Positions 63,701 to 64,000 of a DNA stretch of 64,000 nucleotides are shown piece by piece. The notes under the pieces were generated by a model, which had not been told where the DNA came from, did no database searches, and was given only the letters and a program-made list of their open reading frames with translations. A program made the position numbers and the translations under genes. The first letter of the stretch is position 1. Each line of letters opens with the position of its first letter. The stretch lies in contig NC_135558.1 of the NCBI RefSeq assembly GCF_964340395.1, positions 23,795,564-23,859,563 on the forward strand. Reading direction: 5' to 3'. Source of the stretch: Glandiceps talaboti (lineage: Eukaryota > Hemichordata > Enteropneusta > Spengelidae).

Positions 63701-63927
63701 TTACGACGAGTCACAGAGCAAGGCCTCGGTATAACAGGTTTGACATGTTTTGGGGAGAAATCCGACGAATAAAGTGTCATCGTATCGTCATCAAATATAT
63801 CGTTTCCTTCCACCGTTTGGTCTTTGGGTTTTGGAAATACTCCCCTGCTATTTTCATGCACTGCCTTGATGCTGCGGTATGCATTCCATTGCTTTGTGTG
63901 TGCCGAGTTTAACTTATTGCCATCCAT
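6945..63927 (-). CDS. uncharacterised 422-aa protein, seven coding exons (complete gene model)
   Basis: The model joins, in transcription order, 63927-63682, 40444-40318, 15593-15375, 12645-12560, 12356-12155, 8823-8679 and 7188-6945. All introns are GT-AG, phases run 0, 1, 1, 0, 1, 2, and the coding length is 1,269 nt including the stop. That agreement across six junctions is the main evidence. I do not recognise the family. Visible features: an N-terminal half with motifs RRNNPHP (residues 74-80) and [13 protein letters not shown] (84-96); a Ser/Thr/Pro-rich linker (about 126-197); a basic stretch GRRKLERKR; a duplicated segment with KWMQ in each copy (about 230-315); and a basic C-terminus with [12 protein letters not shown]. 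No signal peptide, membrane segment or catalytic motif is seen. The compact Arg/Pro/His/Trp motifs resemble small ciliary or axonemal proteins, but this is only an impression. The chosen ATG opens exon 1; an upstream noncoding exon is possible. Confidence 0.82.
7368..7790 (+). repeat. two diverged copies of a dispersed repeat with (CTGT)n(GT)n tracts
   Basis: Copy one (about 7380-7482) and copy two (about 7650-7784) share ACAACTGAACT..., a TTCAGTAGTGCCATAGGCATGG-type core and a following GT tract, the second being (CTGT)4 then about 28 GT. The same core recurs at 16896-16944 and, inverted, at 18377-18425 and 50030-50065. It lies in intron 6 of the host gene. Confidence 0.7.
7791..8640 (+). 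repeat. dispersed repeat, inverted copy at 49330-49990
   Basis: Text such as GGACTGATTGCCATGATATT and GGGAAATTGTTCAAATCAAA reappears reverse-complemented at about 49850-49970. So do the CATGCAAATTAGRT and CCTAGCAACMATGGCCATGC modules. No open frame is conserved, so it behaves like a non-autonomous element or the noncoding part of one. Confidence 0.65.
8679..8823 (-). CDS. exon 6 of the 422-aa gene (residues 294-342)
   Basis: A TTTCCTTTCAG acceptor opens a segment reading [20 protein letters not shown], then an acidic stretch with [13 protein letters not shown] and [10 protein letters not shown]. The donor AATAA|GTATGT is chosen because phase 2 joins exactly to the exon at 7188. Reading through to the stop at 8507 would add residues derived from a dispersed repeat, so I reject the longer form. 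The CKIC pair is too short to call a zinc site. Confidence 0.78.
9206..9882 (+). repeat. direct duplication of about 335 bp (two diverged copies)
   Basis: Copies at about 9206-9533 and 9546-9882 share GCTCAATTCAAAYRAAATTT, GGTAAACATCCCATG, TTAGGCTATATCTCAAGAAT, CCAAAGCGCACTTGTCCTGA and GAAATGTTGTCTAAAGTGGT. They diverge by roughly one in eight to ten bases. It lies in intron 5 and has no coding potential. Confidence 0.85.
10101..11780 (+). repeat. 25-bp minisatellite, about 67 copies
   Basis: The unit is TACTACYGTCTTCCATTACT then TACTA, with TAC/TGC and C/T variants. The 25-bp period cycles through all three frames and lacks stops, so long open frames appear in every plus-strand frame. These are by-products of the repeat. 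It lies in intron 5. Confidence 0.97.
12155..12356 (-). CDS. exon 5 of the 422-aa gene (residues 227-294), first copy of the KWMQ repeat
   Basis: The acceptor is GTACACACAG and the donor AGAG|GTAAGT. The exon encodes [20 protein letters not shown], then [20 protein letters not shown] and [15 protein letters not shown]. Two related helical-looking segments, each with KWMQ, sit about 42 residues apart. Intron 4, between this exon and exon 4, is only 203 bp and carries no repeat. Confidence 0.85.
12560..12645 (-). CDS. exon 4 of the 422-aa gene (residues 198-226)
   Basis: This short exon is bounded by a CTTCCCAG acceptor and an ACT|GTAAGT donor. It encodes [20 protein letters not shown] followed by SETDLLKT, a strongly basic patch that could be a nuclear localisation or nucleic-acid-binding stretch (inference). 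It enters in phase 1 and leaves in phase 0, which fits exons 3 and 5. Confidence 0.82.
12725..15263 (+). repeat. 47-bp minisatellite, about 54 copies, filling intron 3
   Basis: The unit runs TATCAGTAGAGAACTAAGGA, then TTACAGATTCTCATATTAGT and GATATCC. Variants are TAGAG/TAGGG/TATGG, AAGG/AAAG/AGGG and TTAGT/TTGGT/TCAGT. The array takes up over 90 percent of the 2.7-kb intron between exons 3 and 4. Confidence 0.97.
15375..15593 (-). CDS. exon 3 of the 422-aa gene (residues 125-198)
   Basis: The acceptor is TTTGATTGACAG at 15594 and the donor ATG|GTAAGA at 15374. The exon encodes [15 protein letters not shown], a Ser/Thr/Pro-rich stretch with [17 protein letters not shown], and [16 protein letters not shown]. 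The segment looks unstructured. Both flanks are repeats: a 41-bp tandem repeat abuts the acceptor and the 47-bp array fills the following intron. Confidence 0.83.
15597..15735 (+). repeat. 41-bp tandem repeat, about 3.4 copies, abutting the exon 3 acceptor
   Basis: The unit contains TCAAATGAAATATCAAAAGT then GATGTACCTGTATCCTGGCAG. It starts a few bases beyond the intron 2 acceptor, so acceptor-like CAG sites are repeated upstream of exon 3 on the minus strand. Confidence 0.9.
16156..16695 (+). repeat. 30-bp minisatellite, 18 identical copies
   Basis: The unit is TTAGGTATGTTTTGATTAGT then GGTAGTTGTG. I see no base difference between copies. The 30-bp period keeps frame, so both strands show long open frames with a 10-residue period; these are not genes. 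Confidence 0.98.
16896..16960 (+). repeat. dispersed repeat end with (CTGT)n(GT)n, left of a LINE
   Basis: It reads TTCAATAGTGCTATAGGCAT GGCAAAGTGT followed by (CTGT)4 and GT. It matches, in inverted orientation, 18377-18425 on the other side of the LINE at 16965-18210. Confidence 0.7.
16965..18210 (+). mobile_element. 5'-truncated LINE (CR1-like), reverse-transcriptase C-terminal half
   Basis: Fragments in shifting frames read [47 protein letters not shown], the catalytic block [25 protein letters not shown], then [32 protein letters not shown] and [16 protein letters not shown]. This is the order of the non-LTR reverse-transcriptase palm, thumb and C-terminal region. The 3' end carries TAATGCGCTGATAAGAATG and an AT-rich ATTTATT tail. 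Several frameshifts and a stop make it inactive. The 5' truncation is typical of target-primed integration. Confidence 0.88.
18211..20030. other. intron 2 sequence without a gene
   Basis: It holds the inverted dispersed-repeat end at 18377-18425, a poly-G tract at about 18756-18784 and otherwise AT-rich sequence. No coding signal was found. Confidence 0.55.
20031..21912. repeat. degenerate repeat region with coding-like scraps
   Basis: An 18-bp motif TCGGTCCTTATGACCAGT occurs at 20136-20153 and again at 21883-21900. The minus strand at 21145-21339 reads [20 protein letters not shown], and a related degenerate segment lies in the opposite orientation at about 22608-22760. The region is more CpG-rich than the minisatellite flanks. 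It looks like old transposon debris; no intact frame remains. Confidence 0.45.
21913..23771. mobile_element. inverted-repeat DNA element, TTAA/TA-flanked, decayed
   Basis: Bases 21913-21978 are repeated perfectly in inverted orientation at 23706-23771. The ends read TTAAAGTGTACATGCAAAGG, and TTAA (or TA) at each tip would serve as the target duplication, suggesting a piggyBac-like or Tc1/mariner-like element. Inside, from an ATG at about 22180, a frame reads [20 protein letters not shown], stop, [19 protein letters not shown], stop, [18 protein letters not shown], stop: an acidic Ser-rich N-terminus broken by nonsense codons. A further frame near 22430-22700 ([14 protein letters not shown]..., CSNVACCNS) is also interrupted. 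No transposase catalytic motif could be assigned. Confidence 0.6.
23772..24376. other. intron sequence before the split minisatellite
   Basis: I see no gene or strong repeat here. ATAAACTGATATAAACTGAA at about 24298 is a short local duplication. Confidence 0.5.
24377..27050 (+). repeat. 65/66-bp minisatellite, left part (about 41 copies)
   Basis: The unit runs TACTAATTACCAGACTGGTA, then CATTGTGTTCATGTACAAGA, AGGCATTTTAGTCACTACTT and ATTTT. Variants include CATGTACAAG/GTATAAG/GTAGAAG/TTTACAAG and TTTTTAC/TTTTAAC/TTTATAC. The array is interrupted by the LTR retrotransposon and continues at 35061. Confidence 0.97.
27046..27050 (+). repeat. target-site duplication CTAAT (left copy)
   Basis: CTAAT immediately precedes TGTCACAG of the left LTR and recurs at 35061-35065 directly after the right LTR. 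A 5-bp duplication is usual for Ty3/Gypsy integrases. Confidence 0.9.
27051..27630 (+). repeat. left LTR (580 bp)
   Basis: It begins TGTCACAGATGAC and ends ACAACAGTAGTAATA, so its 3' terminus is not the canonical CA. A CTATATGG motif (about 27291) could be the core promoter and AATAAA (27361-27366) the polyadenylation signal. The small open frame 27320-27505 inside it is not considered a gene. Confidence 0.96.
27632..27649 (+). promoter_or_regulatory. tRNA primer-binding site
   Basis: TGGTGGCGATCCGGGGCT starts one base after the left LTR. TGG complements the CCA tail of a tRNA. I cannot assign the tRNA without a comparison. Confidence 0.75.
27650..27774 (+). other. retrotransposon leader
   Basis: This is the untranslated leader between the primer-binding site and the gag-pol ATG. 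It holds a consensus-like splice donor TTGG|GTGAGT near 27740, which could be used for a spliced subgenomic RNA or be fortuitous. Confidence 0.5.
27775..33123 (+). CDS. gag-pol: Gag-Pol polyprotein of the chromovirus (1,782 aa)
   Basis: A single uninterrupted frame encodes the structural and replication proteins. Residues about 1-250 are the capsid-like Gag ([32 protein letters not shown]). A CCHC zinc knuckle has C322, C325, H330 and C335. The aspartic protease motif is IDTGATNS (D397). The reverse transcriptase shows [12 protein letters not shown] and YVDD at 822-825. RNase H has YTDAS (D971). The integrase has a zinc-binding H1271, H1278, C1308, C1311 and the catalytic triad D1339, D1399, E1435 (DD35E spacing). 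A C-terminal chromodomain covers about 1716-1765 with F1719, W1740 and F1743 in the aromatic-cage positions and SWEP at 1749-1752. All key residues are present, so the element may be active. Gag and Pol are in one frame with no frameshift site, so Gag excess would have to come from processing or degradation. Confidence 0.97.
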   Translation: MDELNQQNEHGHEFADVINDLRQRINTIDVVSDIVPPKYSGNDSPDLWLPKFNAYVAFKGYNDRQRRNLFGLFMKGNAELWFATLHDDILENWNDLVEAFLLQFHHGKPRWKLDNELDSLRQQHGESVQEYAIRVKHMCHQCQRNQDELLSRFIQGLCPSIMKFTVTNNPVDFEQACAFARRFEIIDSLSDTNGNTKDFKKTVQNNCDSSKDSVTSEDRHLTSVNSVDNIQYGRTVEQLQQTLISQQVQPQRSLTQWDEREFLNDKVSEEYIPHNYFQSDSNFQPFYPNQFECPSCDGQQHHNCNNRNRFSRSSSKHLRRKCYNCQKHGHIASQCRQKRPFHTSNSTVKHAGGIKVNTSSMLNKPSLSNMEIDDFKVSNNNMINVDIYNHKIPALIDTGATNSVICTTLLKKIPKLNRLRISKSQHRSINLPSGHQLPIIGTIVIPVRFGNRCINMPVHIIRNLHKNLIIGMDFLTKHKAVVDIASRKLSLRSALLMRANEKCLIPANSECIITARLRKNYPNGVLGITPNISSLSHLGLATARVLTKTHNNLVSVRIVNTNDKDIILRRNTRLGSFSPLPNDTELYHFDSDLHTRDRTAVNTTTTQGQDEFFSQFNLNEDDLTNQQLHDLRSILWKHRDAFVDKSGRLGYCDLIKHRIELEPNARPVSRPPYRVSPEKRNEIRRQLDNLLDQGIIKPSTSPYSSPLLLVKKPSGAGWRLVVDYRELNKQTVPIVFPLPGVTDAIDMVGSQAPKYFTTLDMTSGFWQLAINDKDSYKTAFVSLDGKFEWKTLPQGLRNSSCSFQQTMQFLFRKMLWENLVIYVDDLILFSKTFSDHLDHLEMVLTRLRSANLKLGPKKCHFAKREVKFLGHILNENGIATDPNKIQAVKTFPVPKNVKQLKSFLGLAGFYRKFIKDFSKIAGPLYDLFKKDKKFVWDDKCQQAFDALKHALVNAPLLGYPRYGQPFILYTDASAYSVGYVLAQNQDNVEHPICYGGRSLSRRQRNYTTTEREALAVLHGLAQCDAYLRGNRFTVVTDHANLPYLFKTKTSSGRIARWVLKVQEYTFDIEHRSGLSIPHADCLSRRKYPKETYKDSDFSTSDTCTSQATQTDDVIPSVLTLEIPDNTIIPEIAHMQTNTADDSIVDIRYLYEKSDSEVALSRQNNSRNSEITSSLNNVIDVDDFDIRSEHMSKLQRADRHIKPIIAYLENGELPKEAKHAQKLIQGHANYVLLNNVLYHYWSPTGKSYKAKDCIRQLVVPKTLQLYILKRIHDDVTGGHLGTSRTLHAIRTKYYWDNLLKDVNDYVASCSHCHMRKRGRRYRSQLLPIPVNGLMDRIGFDFLGKLKTTKRGNSYILVVTEYLSKFAWAFALPNTRAETVAKVLFEDIFCVYGFPNSVLSDQGASFMSHLIKEVCRFFDITKTRSSAYHPACNGLTERMNSTLLNMLSMYTSDESDDWDVYLQSVLFAYRATPHETTKMSPFKVMFGTEPRLPVDAEILPRLGVSRNVDFHLHEMARCRNMAIQLAKENITKAQAVMKMRYDAKANTSHKFTVGDIVYLHHPAVKVGCSPKFHHPFRGPFRIKEQVSPVNFKLQYIDSSKKYNKVIHANRLKHARLRPDHLLSGRNTDMHTSDDVENSQGIDPLVNQRTQSTNYHLQSDTELYSIPQDQSAPETGSKQIQTTASKTWRNNVRTRAERRRLEQSVENDSDVNTDKDDNDNYFSIEKIMKGRYKNGQLQYLIKWAGFSSDKNSWEPSQNLNKAALEVLKRAPVPIMGSPKGKQKCP
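33124..34465 (+). other. long noncoding 3' region of the retrotransposon
   Basis: About 1.3 kb lies between the gag-pol stop and the polypurine tract, with no frame of env-like length on the plus strand. It has no recognisable repeat and its function is unknown. Confidence 0.7.
34466..34480 (+). promoter_or_regulatory. polypurine tract
   Basis: GGAAAGAGGGGAAAG directly precedes the right LTR and would prime plus-strand synthesis. Confidence 0.92.
34481..35060 (+). repeat. right LTR (580 bp)
   Basis: It matches the left LTR base for base as far as I can compare, from TGTCACAG to GTAGTAATA. Confidence 0.96.
35061..37132 (+). repeat. 65/66-bp minisatellite, right part (about 32 copies)
   Basis: This continues the array at 24377-27050, with the CTAAT target duplication as its first five bases. 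Copies lacking GAAG (CATTTACAAGGCATT) and copies with CAATGTG are commoner here than in the left part. Confidence 0.97.
37199..37256 (+). repeat. (CAGA)n(CA)n microsatellite
   Basis: About six CAGA units are followed by about a dozen CA units. Confidence 0.95.
37257..39268. other. intron 2 sequence without a gene
   Basis: No coding exon is supported. A segment near 37740-37830 (GGTGGTCCCCGGACCAGTGC) resembles transposon-type debris similar in flavour to 20050-20150. Confidence 0.5.
39269..39575 (+). repeat. 50-bp minisatellite, about 6 copies
   Basis: The unit is AAAGGTCAAATGACACTGCT then ATTTGATCTTTGAATGTCAT and GGTTACTTTGT. The first and last copies carry small insertions. The minus-strand open frame across it is repeat-derived. 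Confidence 0.93.
39673..40283 (+). repeat. 55-bp minisatellite, about 11 copies
   Basis: The unit is GGTTATACAGAGAAAGGACA then TTGTGGTGAYATATACCTAC and ATGTAGTATCATTGT. It ends about 35 bp from exon 2 of the host gene, close to its splice donor. Confidence 0.96.
40318..40444 (-). CDS. exon 2 of the 422-aa gene (residues 83-125)
   Basis: A TTCTTCTAG acceptor is followed by an open segment reading [19 protein letters not shown], then a short Gln run (HHQQQQ), and ends at GAAT|GTGAGT, phase 1. It joins exon 1 in phase 0, and its last T completes a serine codon with exon 3. A 55-bp minisatellite ends only about 35 bp beyond the donor, so the exon is an island between repeats. Confidence 0.82.
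40445..43285. other. intron 1 sequence, mostly without features
   Basis: Apart from the dispersed repeat at 41515-41905 I see no coding exon. Single ACATGTA motifs and short AT tracts are scattered through it. Confidence 0.5.
41515..41905 (+). repeat. dispersed repeat, inverted copy at 57790-58160
   Basis: It consists of two tandem half-units, each with a CAAASTTGGTA...CATACATATGCAT...ATGGC core ending in AGCCATTTT. The same two half-units appear reverse-complemented at 57850-58100, including GATATGGCTGCCTGGCAGCC. Confidence 0.75.
43286..44225 (+). repeat. 57-bp minisatellite, about 16 copies
   Basis: The unit is ACAACAGTACCATGTGTTAT then ACCTTATTGAAAGCAAACCC and CGTCATCTTACACTCAC. Some copies have ACAACCCAGT. 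The 57-bp period keeps frame for 19 residues, producing spurious open frames. Confidence 0.96.
44229..45893 (+). repeat. 36-bp minisatellite, about 46 copies
   Basis: The unit is TTGACTTAGAATTCCTAATT then GTAGGCTAGAACTACA. Common variants are GTATGGTAG and ATAGACTTAG. It follows the 57-bp array with almost no gap. Confidence 0.96.
45894..46841. other. intron 1 sequence without a gene
   Basis: AT-rich, with a C10-A11 tract near 46474-46494. No coding or structured feature was seen. Confidence 0.5.
46842..49340 (+). repeat. 39-bp minisatellite, about 64 copies, with a 660-bp higher-order repeat
   Basis: The unit is TGGACTAGCTATGGAGTATG then GGGTATGCAAATAGATGTA. The 39-bp period keeps frame, so both strands show 13-residue periodic open frames. 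Copies become irregular beyond about 48990. A 660-bp segment is repeated (see findings). Confidence 0.97.
49341..50029 (-). repeat. dispersed repeat, inverted copy of 7700-8640, with (AC)n
   Basis: Read on the minus strand it matches the order at 7730-8600: GT tract, GAACAACTT, TTGCCATGATAC, GGTGGGTAAT, GAACAATTCTTAATC and CTAGCAACCATTACC. An AC microsatellite occupies 49991-50029. Confidence 0.7.
50426..50785. mobile_element. MITE-like element of 360 bp with terminal inverted repeats
   Basis: The left end AGGCCTAATAAAAAAAATTG and the right end (reverse complement AGGCCTAAATAGAATAATTG) match imperfectly and continue into GKTTCCG. No transposase is encoded. I could not define a target duplication. 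Confidence 0.5.
50922..51411 (+). repeat. palindromic CTATAGG array (54-bp unit, about 7-8 copies)
   Basis: The array opens with a near-perfect palindrome (50922-50978) centred on two overlapping ATGTCTATAGACAT blocks. It then repeats a 54-bp unit, GGCCAGCCTATGGGTTTCTA, TAGGCCAGTCTATAGGTATC, TATAGGTTTCTATA. CCTATAGG is its own complement, so the whole block can fold on itself. Confidence 0.93.
51594..51712 (+). repeat. (GTAT)n, (GT)n and (CAA)n microsatellites
   Basis: GTAT units run to about 51645, a GT stretch follows, then ten CAA units at 51681-51711. Confidence 0.93.
51793..52478 (+). repeat. 57-bp minisatellite, 12 copies
   Basis: The unit is AGACTAGTCTAGTTCCCATA then CGCTATCATTGGGATTTACA and CCTCCACTAACAGTTTA. 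It contains the palindrome GACTAGTC. Confidence 0.97.
52675..53239. mobile_element. foldback element: long inverted repeat with 116-bp spacer
   Basis: Left arm 52675-52908 and right arm 53025-53239 are inverted copies along their whole length. The best-conserved part is ACGTCTTCCCTCTCCGCTAT followed by GGTTCTTCCCT. The inner part, ATTCTGTCAWTTCTTGYCTA ATGTTCAC, still pairs. An 11-bp insertion sits in the left arm near 52687. No coding sequence is present. Confidence 0.8.
53435..53987 (+). other. two adjacent open frames (96 and 86 aa) in CpG-rich DNA, status uncertain
   Basis: The frame 53435-53725 begins [20 protein letters not shown]. One base after its stop codon, 53727-53987 begins [20 protein letters not shown] and ends in a basic [19 protein letters not shown]. 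Composition is richer in G+C and CpG than the surroundings, and residue use looks protein-like, not random. The first frame contains a hairpin GGTGGCACTA-N9-TAGTGCCACC. I recognise no family. It could be a transposon remnant, a first exon of another gene, or chance. Confidence 0.3.
53988..54510. other. intron 1 sequence between ORF pair and inverted-repeat element
   Basis: Moderately CpG-rich, with no gene recognised. Confidence 0.45.
55038..55187 (+). other. acidic coding-like scrap inside the 3.8-kb element
   Basis: A short frame reads [20 protein letters not shown] then [20 protein letters not shown] and stops at TGA. A strongly acidic C-terminal tail of this kind is unlikely by chance, but the frame has a stop just upstream and no start. 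It may be the last exon of a lost gene or of the element's own protein. Confidence 0.3.
56291..56554 (-). other. putative terminal exon of an element-encoded coiled-coil protein
   Basis: At the centre of the 3.8-kb element the minus strand is open for 87 codons. After a possible acceptor (TGCTACAG) it reads [40 protein letters not shown] and ends [10 protein letters not shown]. Heptad-like Leu/Val spacing ([17 protein letters not shown]) suggests a coiled coil. PIF/Harbinger elements often encode a second DNA-binding protein besides the transposase, and this could be its end; that is inference. Confidence 0.35.
57790..58160 (-). repeat. dispersed repeat, inverted copy of 41515-41905
   Basis: ATGGCTGCCAGGCAGCCATA and ATGGCTGCCAGGCGGCCATA mark the two half-units. 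The sequence lies inside the right part of the 3.8-kb element, so one is nested in the other. Confidence 0.75.
58301..58440 (+). repeat. 70-bp direct duplication of the element's right end plus flank
   Basis: 58301-58370 and 58371-58440 are the same 70 bp: the 24-bp TIR, then TTAGAACAATCCAGCGAGGT and TTATAAAATAATAAATAATAGTACG. Confidence 0.92.
58508..59060. repeat. poly-G/poly-C-rich repeat debris with TTAGGGA starts
   Basis: Two segments begin TTAGGGAGTGTCCAGATTTT (58508) and TTAGGGAGCCGTCATGACC (58897). Each runs into long G or C tracts, e.g. CACTCAAAAACTGGGGAGTG and GGTCACTCAAATTTTG. Their starts match the TTA-GGGA junction of the 3.8-kb element. The second consists of three degenerate G-rich sub-repeats (CTCAAAAACTGGG-type). 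Confidence 0.5.
59061..59745. other. intron 1 sequence without a gene
   Basis: It contains a C-rich tract at about 59560-59576. Nothing else was recognised. Confidence 0.5.
59746..60733 (+). repeat. 36-bp minisatellite, about 27 copies
   Basis: The unit is TCTGATAATACTCAATAGTT then ATACATTATCTAATAA. It has TTCTG/TTCCG/TCTTAT and CAATAG/CAACGG/CAGCGG variants, the latter concentrated in the second half. Confidence 0.96.
60734..61548. other. intron 1 sequence without a gene
   Basis: Poly-C tracts lie at about 61302-61316 and 61504-61512. No coding signal was found. Confidence 0.5.
61549..62035 (+). repeat. 37/34-bp minisatellite, about 13 copies
   Basis: The unit is CAGTATGTAGTAGTATGTAG then TGCTATGAATACAAAGC. 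A shorter form lacks one GTA block and reads CTATGACTACAAAGCCGG. Confidence 0.95.
62036..63681. other. intron 1 sequence next to exon 1
   Basis: No further exon is supported. It contains a G10 tract (about 62143), (AAAT)n at 63154-63184, and a hairpin GAGCCAAGC-AAGGC-GCTTGGCTC at 63260-63282. CpG frequency rises toward exon 1, which could reflect a promoter-proximal region. Confidence 0.5.
63682..63927 (-). CDS. exon 1 of the 422-aa gene (residues 1-82)
   Basis: The frame opens at ATG 63927-63925 and runs 82 codons to a CAG|GTAAGA donor, phase 0. The encoded segment starts [18 protein letters not shown] and ends RRNNPHPSQ, with an acidic patch (DIFDDDTM) in the middle. Upstream bases 63928-64000 hold a TTTATATTA stretch and a TTACAG|G that could be an acceptor, so the transcription start or an upstream noncoding exon is undecided. 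The next exon is 23 kb away. Confidence 0.8.
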
Positions 63928-64000
63928 GTTTCAACCGTTTACAGTGGTAATATAAAGCGTCCAGTTCCACCACCTGTAACACGTTATTATCGATAGTAGA

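Overview
The window is AT-rich animal DNA, probably from a marine invertebrate. The signs are GT-AG introns of up to about 25 kb, CR1/jockey-like LINE fragments, a Metaviridae chromovirus, many inverted-repeat DNA elements, frequent ACATGTA motifs and very heavy minisatellite content. I cannot fix the phylum from sequence alone. There is no bacterial-type gene organisation and no CRISPR.

One host protein-coding gene can be assembled, on the minus strand. Seven coding exons (63682-63927, 40318-40444, 15375-15593, 12560-12645, 12155-12356, 8679-8823, 6945-7188) join with consistent phases at consensus splice sites into one 422-residue reading frame, followed by an AATAAA signal at 6871-6876. 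I do not recognise the protein. It is rich in basic and polar residues, has an internal duplication of about 40 residues around a KWMQ motif, and ends in a conserved-looking basic tail. Its introns span most of the window, so nearly everything else listed lies inside them.

Layout. 1-3835: a decayed LINE whose reading frame has been blown apart by a 35-bp minisatellite apparently made from its own coding sequence. 3843-4577: a 47-bp minisatellite. 4578-6870: little of note. 6945-15593: exons 7 to 3, with introns carrying dispersed repeats, a 25-bp array and a 47-bp array. 15594-40317 (intron 2): a perfectly uniform 30-bp array, a second LINE, a TTAA/TA-flanked inverted-repeat element, and a 65-bp minisatellite split by a complete 8,010-bp chromovirus with identical LTRs and a 5-bp target duplication. 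39269-40283: two short arrays next to exon 2. 40445-63681 (intron 1): 57-, 36-, 39-, 54- and 57-bp arrays, a 565-bp foldback element, a 3.8-kb element with perfect 24-bp terminal inverted repeats and a TTA duplication, poly-C/poly-G-rich elements, and 36- and 37-bp arrays. Tandem arrays make up about one third of the window.

The most striking points are the recent chromodomain-bearing retroelement inside a minisatellite, the minisatellite born inside a LINE frame, several large nested inverted-repeat (foldback) structures, and an otherwise modest gene stretched to 57 kb by this material.
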